From Yoonia vestfoldensis (GTDB taxonomy: Bacteria; Pseudomonadota; Alphaproteobacteria; Rhodobacterales; Rhodobacteraceae): a stretch of DNA of 64,000 nucleotides. A program made the translations under genes and the position numbers. The DNA lies in NCBI RefSeq assembly GCF_002158905.1, contig NZ_CP021431.1, forward strand, positions 806,001 to 870,000. Reading direction: 5' to 3'. Below, piece after piece: positions 27,728 through 36,391 of the stretch. A model generated the notes under the pieces. The model saw only the letters and a program-made list of their open reading frames with translations, searched no databases and was not told the DNA's origin. How positions within the stretch are numbered: position 1 is the first letter of the stretch; the number at the start of each line of letters is the position of its first letter.

Positions 27728-28062
27728 GCGCCGCGGCCGCCCATGGTTGTCGCATATGGCGTGCAGCTTGGTCTTGATGCCGCCCAGCGTGCGCCCGATC
27801 AGACGTCCGCGGACCCTTTTTCATGCTCATGCTCGGCGGCCAGGCCGACCGTGATCCTGACACAGACGTCTCTATCACTCCATTGCTTCCAACGGTTGTA
27901 GAGCGTCTTGTGCGGCCCGCATTTCCGAGGGCCGTCACGACATCGCCAGCCATGGCCATTTATGAAAATAAGCCCGCTCTATGTGCGTCGCCCATCCACC
28001 CGGGGCTTGTCGTGAGATTTCGTGAAATAAGGCGCCGGGCGCGCAATCTGCGCATCAGTCAG
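27728..28062 (-). pseudogene. IS5-family transposase remnant
   Basis: On the reverse strand a single frame from 28062 reads LTDAQIARPAPYFTKSHDKP, RVDGRRT, a TAG stop, SGLIFINGHGW, then GPHKTLYNRWKQWSD, which is the classic N-terminal half of IS5/IS427-group transposases. Further on, LIGRTLGGIKTKLHAICDNH lies in a shifted frame and the catalytic C-terminus is missing. So this is a decayed, truncated insertion sequence. It marks the left edge of the accessory island. Confidence 0.75.
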
Positions 28063-28265
28063 TCAAAAAAGATCAGACCTATCACCGCTCCGTTTCGGGC
28101 GGTGGATCACGCTCAGGAACGCAATGCAATGGAGCCTGAGCCTAGCAGAATGTTTGCCTTGCAAAGTAGCGCCAATAATGTGGTCCGCAATTGCGGTGAA
28201 TGGCTGCGATTTCCAACGCTGACGCGGTGGCGCCATCTTAAAACAGGTTGTGGTCTCGCTCGAGC

Positions 28266-28604
28266 ATGCTTAACACGGAGACAATGAGTTTTTTTCGCGT
28301 GCTCGAAATTCAACGGGCATTTTTCGTGGTCCCGTTCGGTCGTGAAATGGTGCCTGAAGTGATCATCCCAATTGGCGCTGACTTTGTGGCAGACACCAAC
28401 ACGCAGCTCTCCTTTGCGCCGCGTTTGATTTGTGAGCAGATCAAAAGCACCACCAAAACGTCTGACTGTGGCACAGGTGGTGAGCTTGGGTTCAGCAGCA
28501 CCTCAGAAGATGGGCTAAGCTCCGCTGACATGCGCATTCTGTTAGACCGCATCAACGGTGGCACACGATCCAGCTTTGCGTTCAGTGTAGAGCATAAGTT
28601 CTGA
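28266..28604 (+). pseudogene. 3-prime remnant of an outer-membrane beta-barrel gene
   Basis: The frame encodes 112 residues ending SSFAFSVEHKF. The alternating polar/hydrophobic pattern and terminal phenylalanine are typical of the last strands of an outer-membrane barrel. No signal peptide or start with a good ribosome-binding site is present, so the 5-prime part seems lost next to the IS5 remnant. The last 30 residues recur, with two changes and one inserted difference, at 35565-35657 on the other side of the RTX1 locus. Confidence 0.55.
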
Positions 28605-28633
28605 TCATCAGCCTTAAACACAAGCAACACAGT

Positions 28634-28655
28634 AGGGCGGCCTTCGGGTCGCCCT
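28634..28655 (+). terminator. UUCG stem-loop terminator after the barrel remnant
   Basis: AGGGCGGCC-TTCG-GGTCGCCCT pairs over nine positions with one G-T wobble around a stable TTCG tetraloop, 30 bp after the remnant stop. The T-tract is short. Confidence 0.55.
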
Positions 28656-28660
28656 TAGTG

Positions 28661-28800
28661 ATTGTGAGGCACAAAGAAGTTGCATAGCATTTGAACTATG
28701 CCTGCAGATGCTTTGAGCAACCAAAAAGCAGCTGACGCACTGTGATCCGTATTTGTGTGATCTAAGCTCAAAACGCAGCGTAGCGCAGTAACTAGCGCTG
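28661..28800. repeat. Degenerate intergenic repeat, copy 1
   Basis: Shares with copies at 35690-35835 and 49525-49645 the ordered words AACTATGCCTGC, TTTGAGCAA, CAGCTGACGCACTGTG (copies 1 and 2) and CGCAGCGTAGCGCAGTAAC. The remaining gap up to the response-regulator gene holds nothing else I recognise apart from a GTTGGCGCCAAC palindrome at 28830. Confidence 0.6.
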
Positions 28801-28964
28801 ATTTTGATGCGAGCCACGGACAAACAAAGGTTGGCGCCAACACGATGCTTGTAAGCACTGTATGAGGCCAGCTGTTTATGATGTTGATATAGGCCCCTAC
28901 ACAGCAAAGGCTTTAACCTGCTCAGATCAAATTGAAGTTGGCTACAGAAATTGCAAGCTCAACC

Positions 28965-29660
28965 TTAATCCACAACCTCTGCCGCACCGTGAAACACGTA
29001 GCCCATGTTGCGAACAGATTTCACAGGAAAGGGCAGGCTATCAGTACTAAAGCGCTTTCTCATCCGAGAGAGCATCACTTCAAGTGATCTTCTGAAATTA
29101 TGGCTGGGCGCTCCACCATTTTTGCGAGTATGTTGCTCTAATTCTGCCAAAGATATCGGGTTGGGAGACCCTAAGAAAAGCGCCTCTAATACCATGAACT
29201 CGGAATGTGATAGGCCGTAAGATTGTCCACACGGAGCAGTAAGCGCAAATCCTGAGGGGCTCAAAGTCCAAGCCTGTTGGTTCTGATCGTTGCTCCAAGT
29301 TCGACCAAGTGCACGCTGAACTATGAGCCCCACTTCACATAGATTAATTGGCTTTGATAAAAAATAATCGGCGCCATCAGTCAGCATCGATACTCGCGTG
29401 TCAACGTCGTGGTGAGAGGAAATCACTATTACCAGGGGCCGCTCGTCCTGAGGTATTTTTGATAGGATTTCAGATCCTGAAACGAACGGCATCTCTAAAT
29501 CAAGCAGTACAACTTTGAAGTTTTTGAAGTCTAGGTTGGCGGCCAACGCAGGGTCATTAATTGTGGCTACACATAGACCTAACGCTTCAAGATGTGTCTT
29601 GAGGCAATCAGTGAAAATTTGATCATCGTCAATTGCGACAACTTGGAAGCTAGGGCTCAT
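28965..29660 (-). CDS. DNA-binding response regulator (OmpR/PhoB type)
   Basis: A 231-aa response regulator started at ATG 29660, which overlaps the TGA of the kinase gene (ATGA). The receiver domain has the acidic pair in AIDDDQIF, the phospho-acceptor Asp in VVLLDLEMPFVSGSE, and the conserved Lys in YFLSKPINL. A winged-helix effector domain follows (FALTAPCGQSYGLSHSEFMV; SLEVMLSRMRKRFSTDSLPF), with VRNMGYVFHG as the wing. The effector is atypical in sequence. It is co-transcribed with the kinase and divergent from RTX1, which is the most obvious target. Confidence 0.9.
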   Translation of the reverse strand: MSPSFQVVAIDDDQIFTDCLKTHLEALGLCVATINDPALAANLDFKNFKVVLLDLEMPFVSGSEILSKIPQDERPLVIVISSHHDVDTRVSMLTDGADYFLSKPINLCEVGLIVQRALGRTWSNDQNQQAWTLSPSGFALTAPCGQSYGLSHSEFMVLEALFLGSPNPISLAELEQHTRKNGGAPSHNFRRSLEVMLSRMRKRFSTDSLPFPVKSVRNMGYVFHGAAEVVD

Positions 29661-31027
29661 TGTGCCTGTCCTCTCTGAAACGGTAGGGCGAGACGTATCA
29701 CTGATGGGGTTTGACTTAAGACACAACTGTGTCCGCCGTGGGCTTCAGCTATTTGTATCGATATATAAAGCCCTAACCCGGAGCCAGCTTTCGATGATTT
29801 CAGGGTAGATGGTGCCTTAAAAAACCGTTGAAAGATCTGCTGTTGATACTGTGGCAACACGCCTTCACCATCGTCTGATACATCAAAAAAAAGGTACTGA
29901 TCATTGTGGCTAATTGTAAGCTTAACTTCCGAAGTTATTCTGCAAAACTTCAATGCGTTTTCAATCATATTGTCTAAAGCGATACTGAGCAAAAATATAT
30001 CGGCCTCAAATACTTCGGTTTGCGACGCAATGGCCCCATCCACTTGTATGTTCCACTTACGTCGGATGTCCTGCAAAAAGTCACTGAGCTTGACGTTAGT
30101 TGGTTCACGGTTTGCAATCAGGTCAGAGATTTCATCATATTCTCCAATACCATCCAGATATCTATTGGCTTCTCCCACTAATAGTCTCAACTGCTCAAAG
30201 TGTTTCCTTTGAGCGAATTCGCCGTATCTTTGTGAATTTTGCAGCAACGTTGATATTGTGCTGATTGGGCGGCGGACCTCGTGCAGAATAAGTTTGCGCA
30301 GCGCATATTGCTCTTCAATCGAAACTTTGAGCTTTTGAGACAAGAGCCGTTGTTGGGATTCTGCTAACTTTGATTTTTCTAGTGTCAACCGTGCTCCACA
30401 GGTAAACACGCCTGCTGCAAAAATAAACGTAGCTGGCAGTGACCATAAGAAAAATACTTTATCCCAGAGCAATAGGTTTAGGTAACCTTGGGCGTCCTGC
30501 GCGACCGAAGCCATCAAGCGGCCGAGCGATACAGCCGTTCCAAATGCCCCAAAAAATAAAAAGATTACAGCGTCTGCCGTTACCGCCTTTTTCAATGCGC
30601 TGAACGCCAAGATTGCAATTGTACCACTATTCGCAATAATGAGGCCTGACATTAATGTGACGCGAATTTCGTAATTATTGTTTGGCCCCAAAACCACTAC
30701 CGTCATCATCACAACGGTAAAAATCGAAAATGCCAAGTCAGCCTGCCACAAACGCCAGTCCCGATTTATAGAGCGAACAGTGGCGACCATTAAGCTCAAG
30801 CCAAAAGCAGTCATGAGATTACTTGCGATAAGAAACACAAGCTCAGAAAGAGTGCCTTGGATGCCTCGCAACAAAAGGCCTGCAGATAACATCAGATGTG
30901 CGCTGGCTGCTAATGGCCAAAATCGGATTTCTGCATGCATCCACCACAACAACGAAAACAAAATTGCCGGCGCAAAACTCGTTACAGCAAAGAAACTTGC
31001 AAATGTGATGAACTGAGTATCGAGCAA
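29657..31027 (-). CDS. Membrane sensor histidine kinase
   Basis: A 456-aa kinase with about seven or eight N-terminal TM helices (residues 10-225) and no extracytoplasmic sensor domain, so the signal may be perceived in the membrane. The H-box reads LILHEVRRPISTIS (His near residue 250), an EVRRP-type variant of the dimerisation motif. The N-box is DNMIENALKFC, the G1 box DVSDDGEGV and the G2 box GSGLGLYIS. The start is a TTG with GGAAAG upstream. It is operonic with the response regulator and divergent from the RTX1 gene; base composition is more AT-rich than the backbone. Confidence 0.9.
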   Translation of the reverse strand: MLDTQFITFASFFAVTSFAPAILFSLLWWMHAEIRFWPLAASAHLMLSAGLLLRGIQGTLSELVFLIASNLMTAFGLSLMVATVRSINRDWRLWQADLAFSIFTVVMMTVVVLGPNNNYEIRVTLMSGLIIANSGTIAILAFSALKKAVTADAVIFLFFGAFGTAVSLGRLMASVAQDAQGYLNLLLWDKVFFLWSLPATFIFAAGVFTCGARLTLEKSKLAESQQRLLSQKLKVSIEEQYALRKLILHEVRRPISTISTLLQNSQRYGEFAQRKHFEQLRLLVGEANRYLDGIGEYDEISDLIANREPTNVKLSDFLQDIRRKWNIQVDGAIASQTEVFEADIFLLSIALDNMIENALKFCRITSEVKLTISHNDQYLFFDVSDDGEGVLPQYQQQIFQRFFKAPSTLKSSKAGSGLGLYISIQIAEAHGGHSCVLSQTPSVIRLALPFQRGQAQ

Positions 31028-31172
31028 CAGCAGGACTTTCCGTAGTTATTGACGGAAAATTATGTGCCTTAGGGTCAAAAGTCAATCAGCTTTAAGTTGT
31101 ATACAGGCGGATCTAAAGTCCCATTTTCGTTGAGAAATTTTGAGAAATTGCAAGTTGAGTGAAGGTAGCAGT

Positions 31173-31220
31173 CTGTCTAGCCATAAAAGTGCTGGACTGT
31201 AAGTCCATGTGGCTGGGCAG
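31173..31220 (+). promoter_or_regulatory. 48-nt structured leader hairpin upstream of RTX1
   Basis: Bases 31173-31183 (CTGTCTAGCCA) pair with 31210-31220 (TGGCTGGGCAG) over 11 positions including G-U pairs. After an internal loop, TGGAC-tgtaa-GTCCA makes a 5-bp upper stem. It lies 83 bp before the RTX1 start, in the 275-bp divergent region with the two-component operon. It may be a 5-prime leader structure or a DNA-level dyad. No known riboswitch consensus fits. Confidence 0.5.
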
Positions 31221-31302
31221 CTATGTTCAAGTATTACACATCAGGATTAACAAGCCCAATTTTCGGCTCGCGATGCCATATATGGGCTTTTAGAGAACGC
31301 CA

Positions 31303-34300
31303 ATGAAAACGCAAAAAAGCGAAACTAGCACTACAAGAAATCCATCACAATTTTATGTTTCACTCTCTGGCCAAACTAAGCCGTTAAAAAATTCGTATCG
31401 CTCTATCTTGAAAAGGTCGAGTCTTCTCACAGCTTTTCCCTTAGCCGCCTGTGGTATTAGCACAAATACTAAACAAGAATTTACGGTTTCCGAAACGAGT
31501 ATAGGGCTTTGGCAAGTTGCTTCAAACTTTGGAGCCGTTGATGTCACTTTTTCAGAGGATGATGAGAGTAATCTTTTATTTAATGCGGCTGAGTCAGACA
31601 CTGGTGTGTCTGTAGGTTCAGTTGAAATTTCCCAATTAAAAGTTGATAGTCCAACGTTTCTCGATGTAGCGATTGCTGATCAACAACACGATAATGGCTT
31701 CAAGATCATTGGCGTTGGGGATGTGACCTTTTCATCAACAGCACTTCGAGAAGGTTTTGAAGACAGCACATCGGCGCTCATAAATGTAGAATTGACCGGT
31801 GGGGACCTCATATTTGATTTGCCGCCAGACGATAATGACACTCTGATACTGATTGATGGATCTTTAATTACATTAAACGGTGGACGCCTAATTGTTGATG
31901 ACGGCACTTTAGATGCTTCCGCTGCAGTCGTATCCGGTGTGACGCGGAGCGATGGTATCGTGCTAAACTCCAAGCTCATATTGACTGCAAGCCAAGCGAA
32001 AGAACTTACAGATGCAGGTGTGTCAATCACACGCGGCGAGACGAATGATCCCAACGAAATCGATGCAGTCTCTGTGGTTCAGATCTTAATAAAATCCTCT
32101 GAAGACACTGCAGCCTTAGAAGCGTTGACTTCTGGCAATGCAGATCGGCTTGGATTGTTAGTGTCGCAAAACACGTTCGGCGAAAAGCCGTGGTTGATCA
32201 TTGCAGTAGATCCGGAGTTTGAACAGTCCGAGGAAAACGCTGCTGATGTTGAGCGGGTTTTCGATGTGATTGATACAAAGGCTGATGTTATTGAGCAAGC
32301 GACGGGCCGGTTGGAGGAGGATGGAACACTTACATTGCCTCAACGCGGCAGTGATAAAGCTGACGACGAAGCCACGTCGACAACGCCTTCCCCACCCCCG
32401 CCTGCACAGCCACAACTTTCCCTGTCCACCACATCTGAAAATATAACAATTACATCCGATTTAACGGCGGAACTATTGTTTTCGGATAACACAAAACTTT
32501 CTGACCTTGTTGGAGGCACACCAACAAACCTCACAACATTATCAGCCATTGCAACGGGCCAGATATATGCAAAGACAAGCAGCGGCGGTCAGAGTGCCAC
32601 TTCCAACCAAACCATTACTTTAGGAACGACTGGAAATGACACGATAGATCTTTCAACTTTGGGAAGCGGCGTTGATTATATCCTCGCAGGTGATGGCGAC
32701 GATATTATCACCGCAGGCGCAAGCAACGATCATGTAATTGCTGGCGATGGGAATGACATAGTAACCGGAGGACCGGGCGCAGATTCCTTGTATGGCGGAG
32801 CAAATAACGACATATTTTTGATTCTAGATGAAGATCATCATTCGGTTGGCGAGGTAATCAACGGTGGTGATGGATTAGACGTTATTCGTTATTCCGCAAC
32901 TGATGGCGGCACATTAACCCTAACGGTGGGAACATCGGTTGAGCAAGTTTATATCTCGGATGCCAGCGGCGATAGAACTGGTACGACTAATGAAAATGTT
33001 GATGCTTCAAACTTACTGAGTGCCGTGTCTCTTTTGGGCAACGATGGTGATAATTCGTTAACAGGTGGCGCTGGTTCAGACACCCTATCAGGCGGCGCAG
33101 GCGCAGATACACTGATTGCAGATGACACAGATACCAACGTGGACGGTGGTGCTGATGCAGACGTGATGCAGCTGGCTCTTGATGCAAGTTTTCTTGCGAG
33201 TGAGCTGGCAAATATTGAAACAGTCGAACTTGTCGCAGATGCCGAAGTAACCGTCGATTATACCGATGTCATCGGAACCAGTAATATTGAAACGGTCACT
33301 GGCGTTAACGCCGGACCAGAAATTGAGAAGCTTATCATCATTGGCGCATCGGCTGGTGACGGTACAGTTACTCTCGACTATTCCACAAATCTGACGCTCA
33401 CAGATGTGTTGCTTGAAGTCCAGGGTGGTACCGATGACGAGGCGATTACAGGGACAGCAGGAGATGATAAACTTGACGGTGGCGCTGGTTCAGACACCCT
33501 ATCAGGCGGCGCAGGCGCAGATACACTGATTGCAGATGACACAGATACCAACGTGGACGGTGGTGCTGATGCAGACGTGATGCAGCTGGCTCTTGATGCA
33601 AGTTTTCTTGCGAGTGAGCTGGCAAATATTGAAACAGTCGAACTTGCTGCAGATGCCGAAGTAACCGTCGATTATACCGATGTCATCGGAACCAATAATA
33701 TTGAAACGGTCACTGGCGTTAACGCCGGACCAGAAATTGAGAAGCTTATCATCATTGGCGCATCGGCTGGTGACGGTACAGTTACTCTCGACTATTCCAC
33801 AAATCTGACGCTCACAGATGTGTTGCTTGAAGTCCAGGGTGGTACCGATGACGAGGCGATTACAGGGACAGCAGGAGATGACATTTTAAATGGTGGGGAC
33901 GGCAATGATACGATTAATGCTCAAGAAACTGATACGATTGATGGCGGCAATGGTACGGACAGAGCTGTTTTTAGCGCTGCGGTAGGGGCGGCCCAATTAC
34001 TGGACGAGGATCTTGAAAATGTAGAAAACGTCTCAGTTGAGGGATCATCGACATTTGATTTTAGTGCACAAACAGAAGCTTTAACTATTACTGTAGATGA
34101 ATTTTTCCAAATCGTGACGGTTAATTCTGGGAATACAGAAATTAATCTTGGTGGATATTTCAACTCCATCTATGGATTGGGTGTTGGCTCCGACACTGTA
34201 ATTCAAAACAGCGCACATTCATTTAATGCTATTTATGCATCAGGATCAAATACAGTCACCTTAAACGTGTTGGTTGGTACTGGTGTTATTGTATATGAAG

Positions 34301-35307
34301 ACGATACGAAAGTTGCTGTCGATCTTGATATCAATGCAAGCCAGTCAGTAGAAAGGATAATATTTGCAACTGAGCAAGAACGAGATCGCACAGGAAGATC
34401 CGATAATCTTATTGGCGGTGCTGGGGATGACCGATTTCATTTTAAAAATAAAGATTATTTAGTTGGTTCTACCATATCAGGTGGAACTGGAAGCGATGGG
34501 ATTAGATTGGAAACCACTGCTTCTAATTCTATAACCTTGTCTGACGCTGATTTCGTCAATATGACGCAAATGGAGATAATTGATAATGTTGGCGATGGCG
34601 CACTCGATGTCACTTTGGGAACTAATGCCAGCGCAGTGTTTAGCAACGGTATTGTTGTGCGGGCTACCAGTTATGACAATGGGACAGGAGACGACAAGGA
34701 GCTAACCTCTAATGCAACTACGTTAACATTAAACGCCACTGATCTTACCGTGCAGTTAACGGTCTATGGCACGAACGGTGACGATCAAATTACTGGAAGC
34801 GCTGGCGATGATACGATTGTGGGTGAAAATGGGCATGATACGATTAATGGTGGCGGAGGAGACGATAGGATCATTAGTGGCGCGGGAGATGACATAATTA
34901 CTGGTGGTGTTGGAGCGGATACTTTTGTGATCACGTCTATCGTCAGTAACAACATCGACAGTATTACTGACTTCCAAACTACGATCGATGATATTGAGCT
35001 TTCCGCTACTGATTTAAATGATGAGATCGGGGCTGAAGTTTTCGCTGCCGGAAATGTGGTCGGAACAGACGCGGGTGCTTTCATTGAGTATCTTGACGGT
35101 GCAGGCGATGTGGCCGCAACCGGTGTACCTGGTACGTTCATCTATAACGCTGATAACGGTAGACTGAGTTTTGACAAAAACGGCGACACTTTTTATAATG
35201 ATATGCATGGCGCCACATTCGATAACTCAGACGACATCTGGGTCGCAAATTTGGGTGCAGGCGCGACTGGCGATATTGTTGCAGCTGACTTTACCATCAT
35301 CGCCTGA
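31303..35307 (+). CDS. Large RTX calcium-binding repeat protein (RTX1)
   Basis: A 1334-aa exoprotein. The N-terminus has a basic stretch and hydrophobic segment ending in a lipobox-like LAAC (Cys50), an arrangement seen in many roseobacter RTX proteins. A beta-rich region of about 330 residues, then a Pro-rich linker (TPSPPPPAQPQ), lead into several blocks of GGxGxDxLx nonapeptide repeats (about residues 445-500, 580-610, 720-750, 860-890 and 1160-1210). The C-terminus has the hydrophobic end (AADFTIIA) usual for type I secretion substrates. No secretion ABC transporter is present in the window. Likely a surface or released adhesin-like protein. It is divergent from, and probably controlled by, the adjacent two-component system. 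Confidence 0.88.
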   Translation: MKTQKSETSTTRNPSQFYVSLSGQTKPLKNSYRSILKRSSLLTAFPLAACGISTNTKQEFTVSETSIGLWQVASNFGAVDVTFSEDDESNLLFNAAESDTGVSVGSVEISQLKVDSPTFLDVAIADQQHDNGFKIIGVGDVTFSSTALREGFEDSTSALINVELTGGDLIFDLPPDDNDTLILIDGSLITLNGGRLIVDDGTLDASAAVVSGVTRSDGIVLNSKLILTASQAKELTDAGVSITRGETNDPNEIDAVSVVQILIKSSEDTAALEALTSGNADRLGLLVSQNTFGEKPWLIIAVDPEFEQSEENAADVERVFDVIDTKADVIEQATGRLEEDGTLTLPQRGSDKADDEATSTTPSPPPPAQPQLSLSTTSENITITSDLTAELLFSDNTKLSDLVGGTPTNLTTLSAIATGQIYAKTSSGGQSATSNQTITLGTTGNDTIDLSTLGSGVDYILAGDGDDIITAGASNDHVIAGDGNDIVTGGPGADSLYGGANNDIFLILDEDHHSVGEVINGGDGLDVIRYSATDGGTLTLTVGTSVEQVYISDASGDRTGTTNENVDASNLLSAVSLLGNDGDNSLTGGAGSDTLSGGAGADTLIADDTDTNVDGGADADVMQLALDASFLASELANIETVELVADAEVTVDYTDVIGTSNIETVTGVNAGPEIEKLIIIGASAGDGTVTLDYSTNLTLTDVLLEVQGGTDDEAITGTAGDDKLDGGAGSDTLSGGAGADTLIADDTDTNVDGGADADVMQLALDASFLASELANIETVELAADAEVTVDYTDVIGTNNIETVTGVNAGPEIEKLIIIGASAGDGTVTLDYSTNLTLTDVLLEVQGGTDDEAITGTAGDDILNGGDGNDTINAQETDTIDGGNGTDRAVFSAAVGAAQLLDEDLENVENVSVEGSSTFDFSAQTEALTITVDEFFQIVTVNSGNTEINLGGYFNSIYGLGVGSDTVIQNSAHSFNAIYASGSNTVTLNVLVGTGVIVYEDDTKVAVDLDINASQSVERIIFATEQERDRTGRSDNLIGGAGDDRFHFKNKDYLVGSTISGGTGSDGIRLETTASNSITLSDADFVNMTQMEIIDNVGDGALDVTLGTNASAVFSNGIVVRATSYDNGTGDDKELTSNATTLTLNATDLTVQLTVYGTNGDDQITGSAGDDTIVGENGHDTINGGGGDDRIISGAGDDIITGGVGADTFVITSIVSNNIDSITDFQTTIDDIELSATDLNDEIGAEVFAAGNVVGTDAGAFIEYLDGAGDVAATGVPGTFIYNADNGRLSFDKNGDTFYNDMHGATFDNSDDIWVANLGAGATGDIVAADFTIIA
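33064..33885 (+). repeat. In-frame 414-bp tandem duplication within RTX1
   Basis: Copy 1 starts at 33064 and copy 2 at 33478, a period of 414 bp or 138 residues. About 408 bp of each copy align with only two or three substitutions (for example a Ser to Asn change in VIGTSNIE versus VIGTNNIE). Each copy contains RTX nonapeptides plus a beta-helix-like filler segment. Confidence 0.95.
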
Positions 35308-35348
35308 TTGCAGGCTGACCTGTCCCCAGAGGCTCCCTTATTCATGAC

Positions 35349-35509
35349 CAGGCTGAAGTGCTTGACTTAGACTTTGATAGTGGATCGCGCTAAGCAATGG
35401 ATGTCCGTATCTTTCGTCTAGGCAATAAATTGGCTGCGCACGTAGTGCATTGGAAACCATGCATGGCTTTGGTTATCGGTTCAATTTAAGAGTGCAACTT
35501 CCTGTGTAG
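35349..35509 (+). pseudogene. Remnant of a response-regulator C-terminus
   Basis: Translated with one TAA stop and a frameshift, the segment reads QAEVLDLDFDSGSR, stop, AMDVRIFRLGNKLAA, then ETMHGFGYRFNLRVQ. This matches the winged-helix end of the intact regulator at 43611-44288 (EVLDLDLDHGSRKAIDVRIV and ETMRGYGYRLNL). It is therefore a decayed second copy of that regulator, left directly behind RTX1. Confidence 0.75.
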
Positions 35510-35564
35510 GGCACATCGCTCAGACGTAACTTTAAGAAAACACCAATCTATAGAAAAGAGAGAA

Positions 35565-35657
35565 GGATTGAGCTCAGCGGACATGCGCATTTTATTGGAT
35601 CGCATCAACGATGGTACACGATCCAGCTTTATCTTAAGTGTAGAGCACAAGTTCTGA
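35565..35657 (+). pseudogene. Second remnant of the outer-membrane barrel gene 3-prime end
   Basis: Encodes GLSSADMRILLDRINDGT followed by RSSFILSVEHKF and a stop, near-identical to the end of the frame at 28266-28604. Downstream bases (CATCAGCCTTAAACACAAGC) are also shared, so the duplication extends into the intergenic repeat. Confidence 0.75.
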
Positions 35658-35689
35658 GCATCAGCCTTAAACACAAGCAATACGCGTGT

Positions 35690-35835
35690 TTGTGAGACAC
35701 AAAGCAGCGCCTAGGCATTCGAGCTATGCCTGTCGGCACTTCGAGCAACCCCAAATGCAGCTGACGCACTGTGTTCCATATTCGTGTGAAAAAGGCTCAA
35801 AACTCAGCGTAGCGCAGTAACCCTAGTAGCTCGCT
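35690..35835. repeat. Degenerate intergenic repeat, copy 2
   Basis: Shares GAGCTATGCCTG, TCGAGCAACC, CAGCTGACGCACTGTG and CAGCGTAGCGCAGTAAC with copy 1. Downstream bases up to the 120-aa gene are also related to the corresponding DNA of copy 3 (CACAGACGGTGT, GACACCACAATGTTCAGCTG). Confidence 0.6.
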
Positions 35836-35905
35836 ACACTTAGCGCCGACGCAACTTGGTCACCCTCTACAGCCTGCGCACAGACGGTGTGTGACACCAC
35901 AATGT

Positions 35906-36268
35906 TCAGCTGCCGGATATTGGGCCCTGTGTGCCCTGTGGCTTGAGCCTGTCATAGTCCGCCTGTGATGTTGCAGTTGATGCAGCTGAGGGCATGCCGC
36001 CACCTGCAGAGTCTGGCGTAGCTTGTTGTGGCGTGGGCACATTTAGTTTTGGAGCAGGCGGAGCTGCAATAGCTTTGCCAATACGCGACTTTGGCTGTTT
36101 CTTTGCTTTGATGTCGCCGCCTTTGAGCCGTGTGTCCAGCTTGTTGACCAAGAAACTTGTGGTGTTGGAAAAAGTCTTAATGTCTTCAATAGCTTGATCC
36201 AGTTGAACACTAGCCGAAGCCTTTTCAATCACATCTATCAATCTGCGCAGTTCATCACGGTCATCCAT
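35906..36268 (-). CDS. Module protein, 120 aa (copy A), unknown function
   Basis: I start it at ATG 36268, where similarity to its paralogue (49714-50076, also 120 aa) begins: MDDRDELRRLIDVIEKASAS against MTDREELRRLIDVIEKASSN. The N-terminal 60 residues are a helical, amphipathic domain; residues 60-80 are basic (KQPKSRIGKAIAA); the tail is Pro/Ala/Gln-rich and ends DRLKPQGTQGPIS. It lies behind the 108-aa regulator-like gene in both modules and points away from the HUH gene. No database family recognised. Confidence 0.7.
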   Translation of the reverse strand: MDDRDELRRLIDVIEKASASVQLDQAIEDIKTFSNTTSFLVNKLDTRLKGGDIKAKKQPKSRIGKAIAAPPAPKLNVPTPQQATPDSAGGGMPSAASTATSQADYDRLKPQGTQGPISGS

Positions 36269-36391
36269 GCGCAACACCCAGCATAGCAAAATGGGGTGAT
36301 GTAAAATCATCACCAAGCTTCTGTAAGTACTTCCCGCTAAAAATCCGCAGCGCAGATTTTTGTGGCTGCAGAACCCATTTCGGGTAGTGGA

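Noticed and set aside
28830..28841. GTTGGCGCCAAC palindrome as operator
   Set aside because: It lies about 120 bp beyond the end of the response-regulator gene, not near a start, and a 12-mer palindrome may occur by chance in a 64-kb window.
31173..31220. tRNA-Tyr gene or c-di-GMP riboswitch at the RTX1 leader hairpin
   Set aside because: Only the anticodon-arm-like piece resembles a tRNA; acceptor, D and T arms are absent. Core riboswitch bases expected for a c-di-GMP-I aptamer are not present.
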